A stretch of 64,000 nucleotides of DNA from an uncultured Pelagibacteraceae bacterium (lineage in GTDB: Bacteria > Pseudomonadota > Alphaproteobacteria > Pelagibacterales > Pelagibacteraceae): positions 1 through 64,000 of the forward strand of contig CACEKE010000003.1 in NCBI GenBank assembly GCA_902560075.1, in the 5' to 3' direction. Of this stretch, positions 37,544 to 47,391 are shown in pieces (the stretch's first letter is position 1; every line of letters begins with the position of its first letter). The position numbers and the translations under genes were made by a program. The notes below the pieces were generated by a model. It ran no database searches and was not told where the DNA came from. It worked only from the letters and a program-made list of their open reading frames with translations.

Positions 37544-38670
37544 ATGTTTTCTTTAAGATTTTTGCTTAGTGGTAGTATTTTGGCTTTATCAAAGTCTTTA
37601 AGATTATTTTGTAAAATAATCTTTTTTAGAATTTTTGTATACTCCTCACCTGTCTCCGCATAAGAATTTAGATAATTTGCAAGTTCTAGACTATTGAGTG
37701 GTTCATCATTATCTCTTTGAATAGCTCTAACTTTTCTAAACTCTTTGTAACTCGAATGTGTATTCAGATTCCTCTGATAAGCTCGTACTGAAGCTTTAAG
37801 AACACTAAATGCCATTACTTTGTGTTTGTCATTTTTATCAGAGCCAGCTGGTTTGATACCCTCTCCAGAATAAGTCCATTGACCAAAAAGTGCATTTCCC
37901 TCAATTGCAAACCTTGATGTTCCCCATCCTGTCTCTTTAGCTGCTTGAGCTATCGCTAGTGAAACAGGTATCTCGTCCATTCTGACTTTAAGGGTGGAAA
38001 CGTCTTTATTTACTACACCATATTGTTTAAATTTATTATTTAACCAATTTTTTTCCGCTTTTGAATTTATGTTTTTATTCAAGATTTTAAAAAGTGTACT
38101 TCTATCTCTTCTGATCCTGTTATTTTCACTTAAAATTAGAGGCAAAACAATCTTTATAAATAATTCTTTTCTTTCTTTGGTGCTCTGTATTTGCTTAAGC
38201 TCGACCGGCAACATTCCAACCTCGAAAGGTTTTACAATATTTTCTATTCTCACAACTTCCAAAGTATAATTTTTATCAAGAAACATTTGATTCAAAGTTG
38301 AAGCTTCAATTCTAACTGACTTCGATGGCCCTTTTTTAAATTCTATGTCCTCGACTAAATGTCTAGGATCTAAACCATCATCAACAGAGTTTTCTGTGAT
38401 TAAAGTCTCGCCAGATAAAACTTTCTCAAGATATTTCTTAGAGTAATTTTCAATGACTGCTGGTTTTTCAAATTTGTCTACGATTAATTTTGAACTCAGT
38501 GGCAACGAAAAAAATATTGATATTAAAACTAAACTAATAATGCTAGTAAAAATTAAACTTTTATAATCTTTATAAAGTGATTTATTTTTTAATTTGTAAA
38601 CTTTAAAACCTTTTTTAATTAAGATTTTTTTTAACTGATTCGTCGACATAGATTTGTATATATTTACCAT
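37540..38670 (-). CDS. Membrane-anchored Bax-like glucosaminidase
   Basis: 376 residues with one N-terminal transmembrane helix (about 36-57) and a glycosidase domain near 220-330. AIAQAAKETGWGTSRFAIEGNALFG is split by the presumed catalytic Glu in KETGWG, and is followed by FGQWTYSGEGI and a motif with RAYQRNLNTH. These match the Bax/mannosyl-glycoprotein endo-beta-N-acetylglucosaminidase family that cuts peptidoglycan or related glycans. The middle linker is of unknown fold. It pairs tail-to-tail with the deacetylase, suggesting cell-wall or glycan remodelling. Confidence 0.83.
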   Translation of the reverse strand: MVNIYKSMSTNQLKKILIKKGFKVYKLKNKSLYKDYKSLIFTSIISLVLISIFFSLPLSSKLIVDKFEKPAVIENYSKKYLEKVLSGETLITENSVDDGLDPRHLVEDIEFKKGPSKSVRIEASTLNQMFLDKNYTLEVVRIENIVKPFEVGMLPVELKQIQSTKERKELFIKIVLPLILSENNRIRRDRSTLFKILNKNINSKAEKNWLNNKFKQYGVVNKDVSTLKVRMDEIPVSLAIAQAAKETGWGTSRFAIEGNALFGQWTYSGEGIKPAGSDKNDKHKVMAFSVLKASVRAYQRNLNTHSSYKEFRKVRAIQRDNDEPLNSLELANYLNSYAETGEEYTKILKKIILQNNLKDFDKAKILPLSKNLKENI

Positions 38671-38688
38671 AAAAATAAATAATTTTCG

Positions 38689-39231
38689 TTAAATTGATAT
38701 AACTTCCTTGACTTCGGGAATATAATGACAAAGTAGATTTTCAACACCTTTTTTTAACGTAAGAGTTGAACTTGGACACCCTGAACAACTGCCTTTTAAC
38801 TTTACAGTTACGACGCCCTCAGAAAATTTTTGAAAAACTATATCGCCACCATCTCTTGAAACCGCGGGTCGAATTTTAGTTTCGAGCAAATTGACTATTT
38901 TCTTTTCAAGTTCACTTAAATTTTCAGTTTCATTTTTAGATTCCTCATCCTGAATTACACAGTCATTACCTTTAGAATAATAATCATTTATATAAGAAAT
39001 AATAATATGTTTTGCCTCAGACCATTCTATACTATTCTTTTTATTAACAGATAAAAAATCTTCATAGAGAAATACGCTTAAAATTCCATTTATTGAAAGT
39101 ATATTTCTTATAAGCTCATTATTTGTATCTTTTAAGTCTAAAACCTCGACAGGACCAATCTTTGAAACTTTTTTTCCAGGGATAAATTTTAAAGAATTTG
39201 GGTTCGGTGTATTTTGGGTCTGCACAAACAT
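38689..39231 (-). CDS. NfuA/Nfu1-type Fe-S cluster carrier
   Basis: 180 residues: an N-terminal Nfu_N domain (MFVQTQNTPNPNSLKF) and a C-terminal NifU domain with RPAVSRDGGDIVF and the cluster motif GSCSGCPSS (C149, C152). It delivers Fe4S4 clusters to targets such as radical-SAM and dehydratase enzymes; MiaB and Nth in this window are possible clients. trpS is downstream-to-upstream on the same strand with a 47-base gap, matching the alphaproteobacterial trpS-nifU order. Confidence 0.93.
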   Translation of the reverse strand: MFVQTQNTPNPNSLKFIPGKKVSKIGPVEVLDLKDTNNELIRNILSINGILSVFLYEDFLSVNKKNSIEWSEAKHIIISYINDYYSKGNDCVIQDEESKNETENLSELEKKIVNLLETKIRPAVSRDGGDIVFQKFSEGVVTVKLKGSCSGCPSSTLTLKKGVENLLCHYIPEVKEVISI

Positions 39232-39278
39232 GAAACTTATATAGACGTTATTTTGTAAAATTAAAGATCTAATTGTTG

Positions 39279-40280
39279 TTAAAAACCAATAATTTTCTTT
39301 ATCTCACTAACTTTTTTTGATGAAATTGTATCAGCTTTAACATTTCCATCTGTTAATACACTATCAATAAAAGTAAAATCTTTTTTAAGCTTGCTCATTT
39401 CAAGAGATATTGGGTAAATTTTTTCAATTGCTATTTCTGAGAGTTTTTTTTTAAATTCAGAAAAACTCTTTCCTGAAAATTCTTTGATTGTTTTATTAAT
39501 TTCTTGATTATTTAATGAAGAATAAATTCCAAGTAAATTTTTAGCCTCAGGCCTATTTTCTAATTCCTTAATGTTATCTGGCAAAGCCAAAGTGTCAGTT
39601 TTAGCTTTTTTTATTTTATTCTCAATTTCCTCTTTTGAATCATTTAAGTTTATCCTGCTCATTTCAGATGGATCAGATTTGCTCATTTTTTTGGTTCCAT
39701 CCTTTAAACTCATAATTCTAGCAAATTCCTTTTGAATCATGGGTTCTGGTATTTTTAAGAAATCATTTGAGTTGAAGTCTAAATTAAATTTTTGAGCAAT
39801 GTCTCTTGTCAATTCTAAATGTTGTTTTTGATCTTCACCAACTGGAACATGTGTTGTATCATACAGCAATATATCAGCAGCCATTAGAACAGGGTAAACA
39901 TATAAACCAATACTTGCTTTCTCTTTATCTTTTCCAGCCTTTTCTTTAAATTGCGTCATCCTATTTAACCAACCCATTCGTGCAGAACACCCTAAAATCC
40001 AAGAAAACTCAGAATGTGCAGCGACCATTGATTGTTGAAAAATTATACTTTTTTTGTGATCAAGACCGCTTGCAATAAATGCTGCTGTAGTTTCTCTAAT
40101 GTTAGCTTTTAATTTACCTGGGTCTTGTTTTACTGTGATCGCGTGCAGGTCTACCACGCAATAAATGCAATCTGTATTTTTTTGATTTTGAAAATTTACA
40201 AAATTTTTTATGGCGCCAAGATAGTTTCCAAGATGAAGATTTCCAGTAGGCTGAACTCCAGAAAAAATTTTTTTACTCAT
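39279..40280 (-). CDS. trpS: Tryptophan-tRNA ligase
   Basis: A class I aminoacyl-tRNA synthetase, 333 residues. The HIGH-equivalent is HLGN (H16-N19) in PTGNLHLGNYLGA, and the KMSKS loop is KKMSKSDPSE near 198. The specificity region YPVLMAADILLYDTTHVPVGEDQKQH is conserved. It lies 3 bases after murJ. No attenuator is visible in the short gap. Confidence 0.97.
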   Translation of the reverse strand: MSKKIFSGVQPTGNLHLGNYLGAIKNFVNFQNQKNTDCIYCVVDLHAITVKQDPGKLKANIRETTAAFIASGLDHKKSIIFQQSMVAAHSEFSWILGCSARMGWLNRMTQFKEKAGKDKEKASIGLYVYPVLMAADILLYDTTHVPVGEDQKQHLELTRDIAQKFNLDFNSNDFLKIPEPMIQKEFARIMSLKDGTKKMSKSDPSEMSRINLNDSKEEIENKIKKAKTDTLALPDNIKELENRPEAKNLLGIYSSLNNQEINKTIKEFSGKSFSEFKKKLSEIAIEKIYPISLEMSKLKKDFTFIDSVLTDGNVKADTISSKKVSEIKKIIGF

Positions 40281-40283
40281 GAT

Positions 40284-41813
40284 TTAATAGTTTAATTTAA
40301 TATCAGACAATTTGAAAGCTTTTGTAAAAATTGATAACAAAATGTATGAGAATAAAGTTATTATTACAATAATTATCATACTGGGAAGTTTATAATTACT
40401 GTTATAGATTAAGCTATCTGAAAAGTTACTTATCATAAAATAAAAGAAATAAGAGGATATGAAAACTATACACATGATTTTAAGTAATGATAAGATTAAG
40501 TTTAATTTTACATTATAAAAACTTTTTTTGTTTAAATAATAAAATAATAATAATACATTAATCCAAGAAGATATTGTTGTAGCAATAGGAATTATTATAA
40601 ATCCAACTTCTTTAAAGAAAAAGACACTTATAACGATGTTAAATATTACAGAAACCAAAGAATAATAAAAAGGTATTTTTGTATTTTGTCGTGCAAATAA
40701 AAAAGATGAAAAAATTTTTATCAAGGCAAATGCTGGTAATCCAAAAGCAAAATAATATAAAGCTCTAGCGGAATTTTTTACACTTGCCTCATCAAATGAA
40801 CCATATCCAAATAGACTTGAAGTAATTTCTTCAGATGCAATTATTAAAGCAAACATCGCTGGTAAACTTAAGAATAAGCTCAATTCAACTGATTTATTTT
40901 GTATAAACTCAATTTTTTTTTTATCTTTAGATTGAATATATTTACTAAGACTAGGTAACAGCACAGTACCAATTGCTATGCCTGCAATTGCTAAATTTAT
41001 TTGGTAAATTCTGTCAGCATAATATAAATATGAAACAGCATTAGCCTGAAATGATGCTATAATAGTCCCTACTAATATATTTATTTGGGTAACACCAGAA
41101 GAAAATATACTTGGTATTAGTTTGTTAAAAAATATTTTAACTTTTTTTGTGATCTTAAAATCTAATTTTAATTTTGGTAAAAAATATTTTTTAACAACAT
41201 TAAAAAGTATAATAAGTTGAACAATACCAGCAAAAGAAACTCCATATGCTAAATAAATTACTAGAGTATCATTTTCGTGTTTTAAAAAAAACAAGATAAA
41301 TATTAATATTATATTCAATACTATCGGAGTTGCTGCAGCTATTCCAAATCTATTATGAGAGTTTAATATAGCAGAAAAAAAAGATGCTAAACTAATAAAC
41401 AATAAAAAGGGAAATGTGATTCTTGTAAGTAGTATAGTTAACTCAAGTTTATCACTACTTTCATTAAATCCTGGAGCAATTACAAAGATAAATAAAGGCA
41501 TCAATAGCTCTACAACTAAAGTTATCAACAAAAGACCTAGTAATAAAAATTTAAAAATATCGTTAGAGAAATCTTCAGCATTTTTTTTTGATCTGACCAT
41601 TTCTGATGAATAAATTGGGACGAATGCAGCATTGAATGTTCCCTCTGAAAATAGCCTTCTAAATGTGTTTGGAATTCTAAACGCAACAAAAAAAGCGTCA
41701 GCAATTGGACCCGATCCCAAGTTTATAGCTATCAGAAAATCCCTTAGATAACCCAAAATCCTACTCAATATAGTATAAAAACTAAAGGTGCCGGTTGACT
41801 TAATTAGATTCAT
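40284..41813 (-). CDS. murJ: Lipid II flippase MurJ
   Basis: Flips the peptidoglycan precursor lipid II across the inner membrane. 509 residues with about 14 hydrophobic helices. The N-terminus ILGYLRDFLIAINLGSGPIADAFFVAFRIPN and FRRLFSEGTFNAAFVPI are the conserved MviN/MurJ signature. murJ-trpS is a conserved alphaproteobacterial pair; glnD, commonly upstream, is not here. It is divergent from maeB by 48 bases. Confidence 0.96.
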   Translation of the reverse strand: MNLIKSTGTFSFYTILSRILGYLRDFLIAINLGSGPIADAFFVAFRIPNTFRRLFSEGTFNAAFVPIYSSEMVRSKKNAEDFSNDIFKFLLLGLLLITLVVELLMPLFIFVIAPGFNESSDKLELTILLTRITFPFLLFISLASFFSAILNSHNRFGIAAATPIVLNIILIFILFFLKHENDTLVIYLAYGVSFAGIVQLIILFNVVKKYFLPKLKLDFKITKKVKIFFNKLIPSIFSSGVTQINILVGTIIASFQANAVSYLYYADRIYQINLAIAGIAIGTVLLPSLSKYIQSKDKKKIEFIQNKSVELSLFLSLPAMFALIIASEEITSSLFGYGSFDEASVKNSARALYYFAFGLPAFALIKIFSSFLFARQNTKIPFYYSLVSVIFNIVISVFFFKEVGFIIIPIATTISSWINVLLLFYYLNKKSFYNVKLNLILSLLKIMCIVFISSYFFYFMISNFSDSLIYNSNYKLPSMIIIVIITLFSYILLSIFTKAFKLSDIKLNY

Positions 41814-41861
41814 AAATCATATTAGTGATAACTTAGTTCTATTTTTATATCTAATAAAAAA

Positions 41862-44150
41862 ATGAAAAAAAAAAATATTGAGCATTATTCAGATAAGGAA
41901 GCATTAGATTTTCATAATAGTAATAAATCTGGCAAGATTGAGATCATATCGTCGAAACCAATGACCACCAAAAGAGATTTGGCGTTAGCATATTCGCCAG
42001 GAGTTGCAGCACCTGTAAAAGCTATATCCGCAAATCCTGAGCTTGCTTATGATTATACAACAAAAGGAAACCTTGTGGCTGTAATAAGTAATGGTTCTGC
42101 GATACTTGGATTAGGTAACTTAGGGGCTATTGCCTCAAAGCCTGTAATGGAAGGAAAGGCTGTACTGTTTAAAAGATTTGCAGATATAGATGCTATTGAT
42201 CTTGAAATAGATTCAAACGACACAGATGAGATTATTAATTCTATAAAAAACTTTGCAAAAAGCTTTGGTGGGATAAATCTTGAAGATATAGCTGCTCCTG
42301 CTTGCTTTATTATAGAGGATAAATTAAAAAAATTATTAGATATCCCAGTCTTCCATGATGATCAGCATGGTACTGCAATTATTACATATGCTGCATTAAT
42401 GAACGCATTAGATATTCAAAAAAAAGATAAAAAAAAAATAAGAATTGTTGTAAATGGAGCTGGAGCATCAGCAATGGCTTGTACAAATTTGCTCCTCAAG
42501 TCGGGTGTTAAAAAATCAAATATAATAATGTTAGATAGTAAAGGTGTAATTAACAAGAAAAGAAAAAATCTTAACAAATGGAAGTCTTTCTATGCATCCA
42601 ACACTAAAGCTAAAAATTTAAAAGAAGCAATAAAAGACGCAGATGTTTTTTTAGGTTTATCTTCTGCAGGCGTATTAAGTAAAGAAAATGTTATTAGCAT
42701 GTCGAAAAATCCAATTATTTTTGCTTGTGCTAATCCTGATCCTGAGATTACTCCTGAGGAAGTAGAGGATGTAAGAAAAGATGCTATTATAGCAACAGGA
42801 AGATCTGATTATCCAAATCAAGTGAATAACTTAATAGGTTTCCCTTACATTTTTAGGGGCGCCTTAGATGTTAGGGCCAAAACAATTAATGATGAAATGA
42901 AAATAGCAGCGGCAAATGCAATTGCATCACTTGCTAGGGAAAGAGTTCCAGATGAAGTTGTTGCAGCTATGGGTGGTGAAAGGCCTAAATATGGTAAAGA
43001 GTATATAATTCCATCAACTTTTGACCCTAGACTTATTAATGTAATTCCCGTTGCTGTCGCAAAAGCTGCAATCAAAACCGGTGTTGCTAGAAAAAAAATA
43101 GATAATTTTGATTTATATTCTGAACAACTTAAACAAAGACTGGACCCTTCGGTTACAATTATGCAAGGAATTAATTCTCAAATCAAAAAAACTCAAAAGA
43201 AAGTTGTTTTCGCAGATGGGGAAGATGAAAATACATTGAAAGCTGCGATAGCTTTTAAAAATAGTGGATTAGGTATACCAATATTAGTTGCGAAAGACAA
43301 AGTTGTGAAAGAGAGACTTAAAGATATAGGTTATAGTGAAAACTTTAATATCGAAATTATAAATTCTACAAAAAAAAGTTTAAGAGAAAAATATTCTAAT
43401 TATATATTTAAAAAACTACATAGATCTCAAGGACTTTTGGAAAGAGACTGTGATCGTCTAATTAGAAATGACAGGGTAATATGGGGTTCTTGCATGGTTG
43501 CATGTGGAGATGCAGATGCAATGGTAACTGGAAATACGAGAAGATATGGACAATCTTTGCAAAAAATTATCAAGGTAGTGGATCCTAGACCTGGAGAAAT
43601 TATGTTTGGATTAAATATGGTTGTTAATAAAGGCAGAACTGTTTTCATTGGAGATACAAGTGTTCATGAGTACCCTTCATCAAAACAATTGGCTGAAATA
43701 GCAATTTCATCTGCTAGAGTAGTTAGACTTTTCGGTTTCACTCCTAAAATTGCATTTTTATCTCATTCTACATTTGGTCAACCCATGACTAGTCGTACTA
43801 AACATATAAGGGATGCTGTAGAAATTTTAAAAAAAATGAAAGTAGATTTCAAATTTGATGGAGATATGCAACCTGATGTGGCACTTAATGATGAGTACAA
43901 AGAATTATATCCTTTATCCGATATTGTTGGAAATGCTAACGTATTAATAATGCCGGGTCAACATAGTGCTGCTATATCTTATAAAATTATGAAATCAATG
44001 AGCAGCGCGAAAGTTATTGGACCACTCTTAATTGGTTTAGGTGCTGCAATTGAAATTGCACCTTTAAGATGTTCAACATCGGAAATCTTAAATCTAGCAT
44101 CAGTGGCTGCTTACTCGGCGGGTGTTATTGATTATAACAAAAAGAATTAA
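41862..44150 (+). CDS. maeB: NADP-type malic enzyme with phosphotransacetylase-like domain
   Basis: Oxidative decarboxylation of malate to pyruvate. 762 residues: the malic enzyme domain (about 1-430) with LAYSPGVAAPVKAI, the metal/substrate region FHDDQHGTAII and the NAD(P) loop VVNGAGASAMA. The C-terminal phosphate acetyl/butyryl transferase-like domain (about 440-760) generally acts as an allosteric acetyl-CoA sensor rather than an enzyme. This length and order are those of MaeB/TME proteins. The stop overlaps the convergent dolP-like gene by 4 bases. Confidence 0.95.
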   Translation: MKKKNIEHYSDKEALDFHNSNKSGKIEIISSKPMTTKRDLALAYSPGVAAPVKAISANPELAYDYTTKGNLVAVISNGSAILGLGNLGAIASKPVMEGKAVLFKRFADIDAIDLEIDSNDTDEIINSIKNFAKSFGGINLEDIAAPACFIIEDKLKKLLDIPVFHDDQHGTAIITYAALMNALDIQKKDKKKIRIVVNGAGASAMACTNLLLKSGVKKSNIIMLDSKGVINKKRKNLNKWKSFYASNTKAKNLKEAIKDADVFLGLSSAGVLSKENVISMSKNPIIFACANPDPEITPEEVEDVRKDAIIATGRSDYPNQVNNLIGFPYIFRGALDVRAKTINDEMKIAAANAIASLARERVPDEVVAAMGGERPKYGKEYIIPSTFDPRLINVIPVAVAKAAIKTGVARKKIDNFDLYSEQLKQRLDPSVTIMQGINSQIKKTQKKVVFADGEDENTLKAAIAFKNSGLGIPILVAKDKVVKERLKDIGYSENFNIEIINSTKKSLREKYSNYIFKKLHRSQGLLERDCDRLIRNDRVIWGSCMVACGDADAMVTGNTRRYGQSLQKIIKVVDPRPGEIMFGLNMVVNKGRTVFIGDTSVHEYPSSKQLAEIAISSARVVRLFGFTPKIAFLSHSTFGQPMTSRTKHIRDAVEILKKMKVDFKFDGDMQPDVALNDEYKELYPLSDIVGNANVLIMPGQHSAAISYKIMKSMSSAKVIGPLLIGLGAAIEIAPLRCSTSEILNLASVAAYSAGVIDYNKKN

Positions 44151-44740
44151 TCTTTTTTAATTCTTAAGTCTTCGACTAATAGAATACTAGTTATTACATC
44201 TTTTACGTCTAAGATTTCTTTAGCTTCCTTAACAATCTCATCTTTTTCGTCTTCAGATTGGGCTATTCCATATACATAAATAACTTTTTTAAAAGTATCT
44301 ATATTATAGTTAACTGCTTTGATTTTTTTATTAAATATCATTGCAGATCTAAGTTGAGAAGTAATTAAAATATCTTTTGCTGATTGCTGAAAATTAAATT
44401 CCTCTTTAATTTTTAAATCGTTTTTAACAGATCTTGCTCCCTTTGTTTCCCAAGCAAGTTTTGTTATTTGTAATTTTTCCTCAGGGGTATCAATCTTTCC
44501 TGTTAGAAAAATTCTTCCATCTAGGACTTTTGTCTTAACATTAAGTAGATAGTTTTTGTTCATGGCAACTAATCTTGCATCTAGACTTTTGTCCATAATA
44601 GAGTCATCAATTTGTGTTCCTAAAGTTCTAGGATCCATAGCTATAGATACACCCGTACCAAAAACTCCAGTAGAAGAGGCCCCTATGCATCCTGATAATA
44701 AAAATAAAATAATTAAATTTAAAATATATTTATTTTTCAT
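44147..44740 (-). CDS. BON-domain outer-membrane lipoprotein (DolP-like)
   Basis: 197 residues. Lipobox LLSGC with the lipidated Cys at 18, then two BON domains (about 45-115 and 120-190), each with the LNVKTKVLDGRIFLTG or YNIDTFKKVIYVYG type of beta pattern. DolP (YraP) supports outer-membrane integrity in proteobacteria. The start overlaps rsmI by 11 bases, and lpoA is divergent beyond it, recreating the yraP-rsmI-lpoA neighbourhood. The yraN and diaA genes seen in other bacteria are missing. Confidence 0.84.
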   Translation of the reverse strand: MKNKYILNLIILFLLSGCIGASSTGVFGTGVSIAMDPRTLGTQIDDSIMDKSLDARLVAMNKNYLLNVKTKVLDGRIFLTGKIDTPEEKLQITKLAWETKGARSVKNDLKIKEEFNFQQSAKDILITSQLRSAMIFNKKIKAVNYNIDTFKKVIYVYGIAQSEDEKDEIVKEAKEILDVKDVITSILLVEDLRIKKD

Positions 44741-45587
44741 TTTTTATTTCAAGGCAGTATTTGTATATTTCTGATTTTGATATTTTATTATCATTATCTA
44801 AAATTTTTAAAATATCTTTTATACTTAATTTTTTTATTAATATTTTTATTTTGTTTTTATCAGATTCGGAAAGATTTCCTGAGTAATTTTTGATTTTTTT
44901 CTCTTCAGAAATCACAATTGTTATTTCACCTTTTAAGGTATAATCGTTCTTATTTAAATCTTTAACATCGCATCTAAAGTATTCCTCATAATACTTGGTA
45001 ATTTCTTTACAAATAACTATTTTTCTAGAGTAAAAATATTTCTGAATTAATTTACAAATTTTATTAAATTTTTTTGATGATATAAAAAATACAATTGTAG
45101 AAGATATGCTTGATAAAAATTTAAAATCTTTTTCGATTTCATTTTTTTTATCAGATATGAAACCATTAAAGAAAAAATTACTTGAAAAACCACTTACCGA
45201 TACTGCTGCTGTAACTGAAGAGGGTCCAGGAATTGGAAATATATTTATTTTTTTTTTAACGCACTCCTCGATTATTAGCCTGCCTGGATCAGATAACGCA
45301 GGTGTGCCCGCATCTGATACCAATGAAACAATTTGACCTGAATTAAGTAATTCAATTATTTTTTTTATGTTTTTGGTCTCGTTAAACTTATGGTTCGAAA
45401 TAAGTGTTGATTTGATATTAAAATGGCTTGTTAATTTTTTTGTTACTCTAGTATCCTCACAAAAAATATGTTTGGAATTTTTTAATACCTCTATTGCTCT
45501 AAAAGTAATATCGCCAAGATTTCCAATAGGAGTAGATACGATATATAAACCATTTTTAAACTTATTTTTGTCTATTTCTGGGTGCAT
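44730..45587 (-). CDS. rsmI: 16S rRNA 2'-O-ribose C1402 methyltransferase
   Basis: A SAM-dependent tetrapyrrole-methylase-fold enzyme. I start at ATG 45587 (MHPEIDKNKF), giving 285 residues; an upstream frame start adds MMII only. Motifs: GLYIVSTPIGNLGDITFRA near the start, FCEDTRVTKKL, SDAGTPALSDPG and PGPSSVTAAVSVSGF. All are diagnostic of RsmI. It is divergent from the lpoA-like gene by 30 bases. Confidence 0.95.
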   Translation of the reverse strand: MHPEIDKNKFKNGLYIVSTPIGNLGDITFRAIEVLKNSKHIFCEDTRVTKKLTSHFNIKSTLISNHKFNETKNIKKIIELLNSGQIVSLVSDAGTPALSDPGRLIIEECVKKKINIFPIPGPSSVTAAVSVSGFSSNFFFNGFISDKKNEIEKDFKFLSSISSTIVFFISSKKFNKICKLIQKYFYSRKIVICKEITKYYEEYFRCDVKDLNKNDYTLKGEITIVISEEKKIKNYSGNLSESDKNKIKILIKKLSIKDILKILDNDNKISKSEIYKYCLEIKNEK

Positions 45588-45617
45588 AATAATCATCAAT
45601 ATATTATTAGATTGGTC

Positions 45618-46769
45618 ATGAAAACTTTTAAAAAAATAATTTTAATTTTTTTTGTCATTTTTGGATTTAACAAACAAGTTTTTTCATCTGAAATAATAAA
45701 TATTGGACTTCTTGTTCCTCTTTCAGGGGAATATAGAGATATCGGAAATTCTATAGTTAACTCTATAAGACTAGCACTAAACTCTATAGATAATAAAAGA
45801 ATTAAAATATTGCCAAGAGATACAAAATCAGACCCAACTGAGGCTTTAAAAGTTGCTAAAGAATTATATACAAACTATGGTACAAAAATTGTTATTGGAC
45901 CCATTTTTAATTCTAGTACAAAATTCTTATTCAATTTACCTGAAGTAACCTTTCTTTCTTTTACAAATAAATTAACAAATAATAAATCCAATGTAATAAG
46001 CGCAGGTGTAAACGCAGTCTCCCAAATCGACGCGATAAAAAAATTTCAAGAAATAAATAATTTAGAAAGAACTTTTTTCTTAGTACCCAATAATGATTTT
46101 AAATTAGAAATTGAAAATGCGATTTCAAAAACGAAAATAAAATTAAAAGATAAATTTGTTTACGATTCTGACCCAACAAAATTAACTGCACAGATCGAAA
46201 AAATAACAAGATATTCCCAAAGAAAACAAAATTTAATTGATGAAATTAAGAGATTAGAAAAATCAAATGATCCAAATAAAGAAGTTAAAATCGAAAAATT
46301 AGAAAAAAAAGATACATTGGGTGGTATTAACTTCGACTCAATCGTAATCGGTGACTTTGATGAGAATTTAAAAAGTGTAGCTACATCTTTGCTTTATACT
46401 GATGTTTCCTCAAAAAGAGTTAACTATATTAGTCTCAATCAATGGTTTGATAGAAGTTTATTAGAGGAAACGTCTTTGCAACCAATATTTTTTCCATCTG
46501 TTAATAAATCAAACTACGATAGTTTTATTAAAGATTATAAAAAAGAGTTTGATGATACTCCTAATCAAATTTCATTTTTAAGTTATGACATATTGGGACT
46601 TGTATATTATTTGCTCTTACAAAATAATTTTGAAATAGACAATAAAATATTTACAAAAAAAAATAAATTTAAGGGTAAAATTGGAGTTTTTAAAATCAAC
46701 AAAAATAATATTACACATGATCTAAGTTTTTATTCTGTTGAAAATAAAAAATTTAAAAAAATTTTCTGA
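45618..46769 (+). CDS. Penicillin-binding protein activator/LpoA-like periplasmic binding-fold protein
   Basis: 383 residues from ATG 45618. A signal peptide (KTFKKIILIFFVIFGF...VFSS) precedes a type I periplasmic binding fold: IGLLVPLSGEYRDIGNSIVNSIRLAL and KIVIGPIFNSSTK. In proteobacteria this family next to rsmI is LpoA, an activator of PBP1A; here the N-terminal TPR part of E. coli LpoA is missing. A substrate-binding protein for an ABC transporter is the alternative, but no permease genes are nearby. It converges on rdgB with a 17-base overlap. Confidence 0.78.
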   Translation: MKTFKKIILIFFVIFGFNKQVFSSEIINIGLLVPLSGEYRDIGNSIVNSIRLALNSIDNKRIKILPRDTKSDPTEALKVAKELYTNYGTKIVIGPIFNSSTKFLFNLPEVTFLSFTNKLTNNKSNVISAGVNAVSQIDAIKKFQEINNLERTFFLVPNNDFKLEIENAISKTKIKLKDKFVYDSDPTKLTAQIEKITRYSQRKQNLIDEIKRLEKSNDPNKEVKIEKLEKKDTLGGINFDSIVIGDFDENLKSVATSLLYTDVSSKRVNYISLNQWFDRSLLEETSLQPIFFPSVNKSNYDSFIKDYKKEFDDTPNQISFLSYDILGLVYYLLLQNNFEIDNKIFTKKNKFKGKIGVFKINKNNITHDLSFYSVENKKFKKIF

Positions 46770-47355
46770 TTTTTTTAAATGCTTTAAATCTATGATCAAT
46801 CTTATGTTTCATTTTAGGTCTCATTTGTCCAAATGTAATTTTTTTTCCTATTGGAATAAATATTGGATCATAGCCAAATCCTCGACTCCCTAATTTTTTT
46901 TTAGAAATCGTTCCTTCAATTTTACCAATTACACTTACAGTTTTGAAACCAGGTCCATAGATTGATAATGCACATTTAAACCTGGCTTTTATATTTCTCT
47001 TTCTCCAATTTTTATCTTTAAGGTTAATTTTTTTAAACACTTTTTCTATAGCCGAATTAAAATTATTTTTTTTTCCAGACCATCTTGCTGAATAAATCCC
47101 AGGTGCTTTATTTAACAAATCGATTTCGAGACCAGAGTCATCAGCTAAGCAGATCTTACCTGTCAGTTTGGAGTAATATTTTGCTTTTAATAATGCATTA
47201 CCTTTAAATGTTTTACGGGTCTCCTTGGGACTTTTAGCTGTGATGTTTTTTAAACTCAAAACTTTTACTTTTTTAGGAATAAGGTCTCTAATTTCTCTTA
47301 ATTTTCCCTTATTATTTGTACCAATTAATATTTCTCTAATTTTTTGTCTTTGCAT
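46753..47355 (-). CDS. rdgB: XTP/dITP diphosphatase (Ham1/RdgB)
   Basis: A house-cleaning nucleotidase for non-canonical purine triphosphates. 200 residues: ILIGTNNKGKLREI near 9-22, the catalytic ADDSGLEID near 72-80, and LGSRGFGYDPIFIP near 156-169. It is divergent from grpE by 36 bases. rph and hrcA, frequent neighbours in alphaproteobacteria, are absent. Confidence 0.95.
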   Translation of the reverse strand: MQRQKIREILIGTNNKGKLREIRDLIPKKVKVLSLKNITAKSPKETRKTFKGNALLKAKYYSKLTGKICLADDSGLEIDLLNKAPGIYSARWSGKKNNFNSAIEKVFKKINLKDKNWRKRNIKARFKCALSIYGPGFKTVSVIGKIEGTISKKKLGSRGFGYDPIFIPIGKKITFGQMRPKMKHKIDHRFKAFKKIRKFF

Positions 47356-47391
47356 CTAGAAATTAATAATTTACTTACCATATAGATAACT

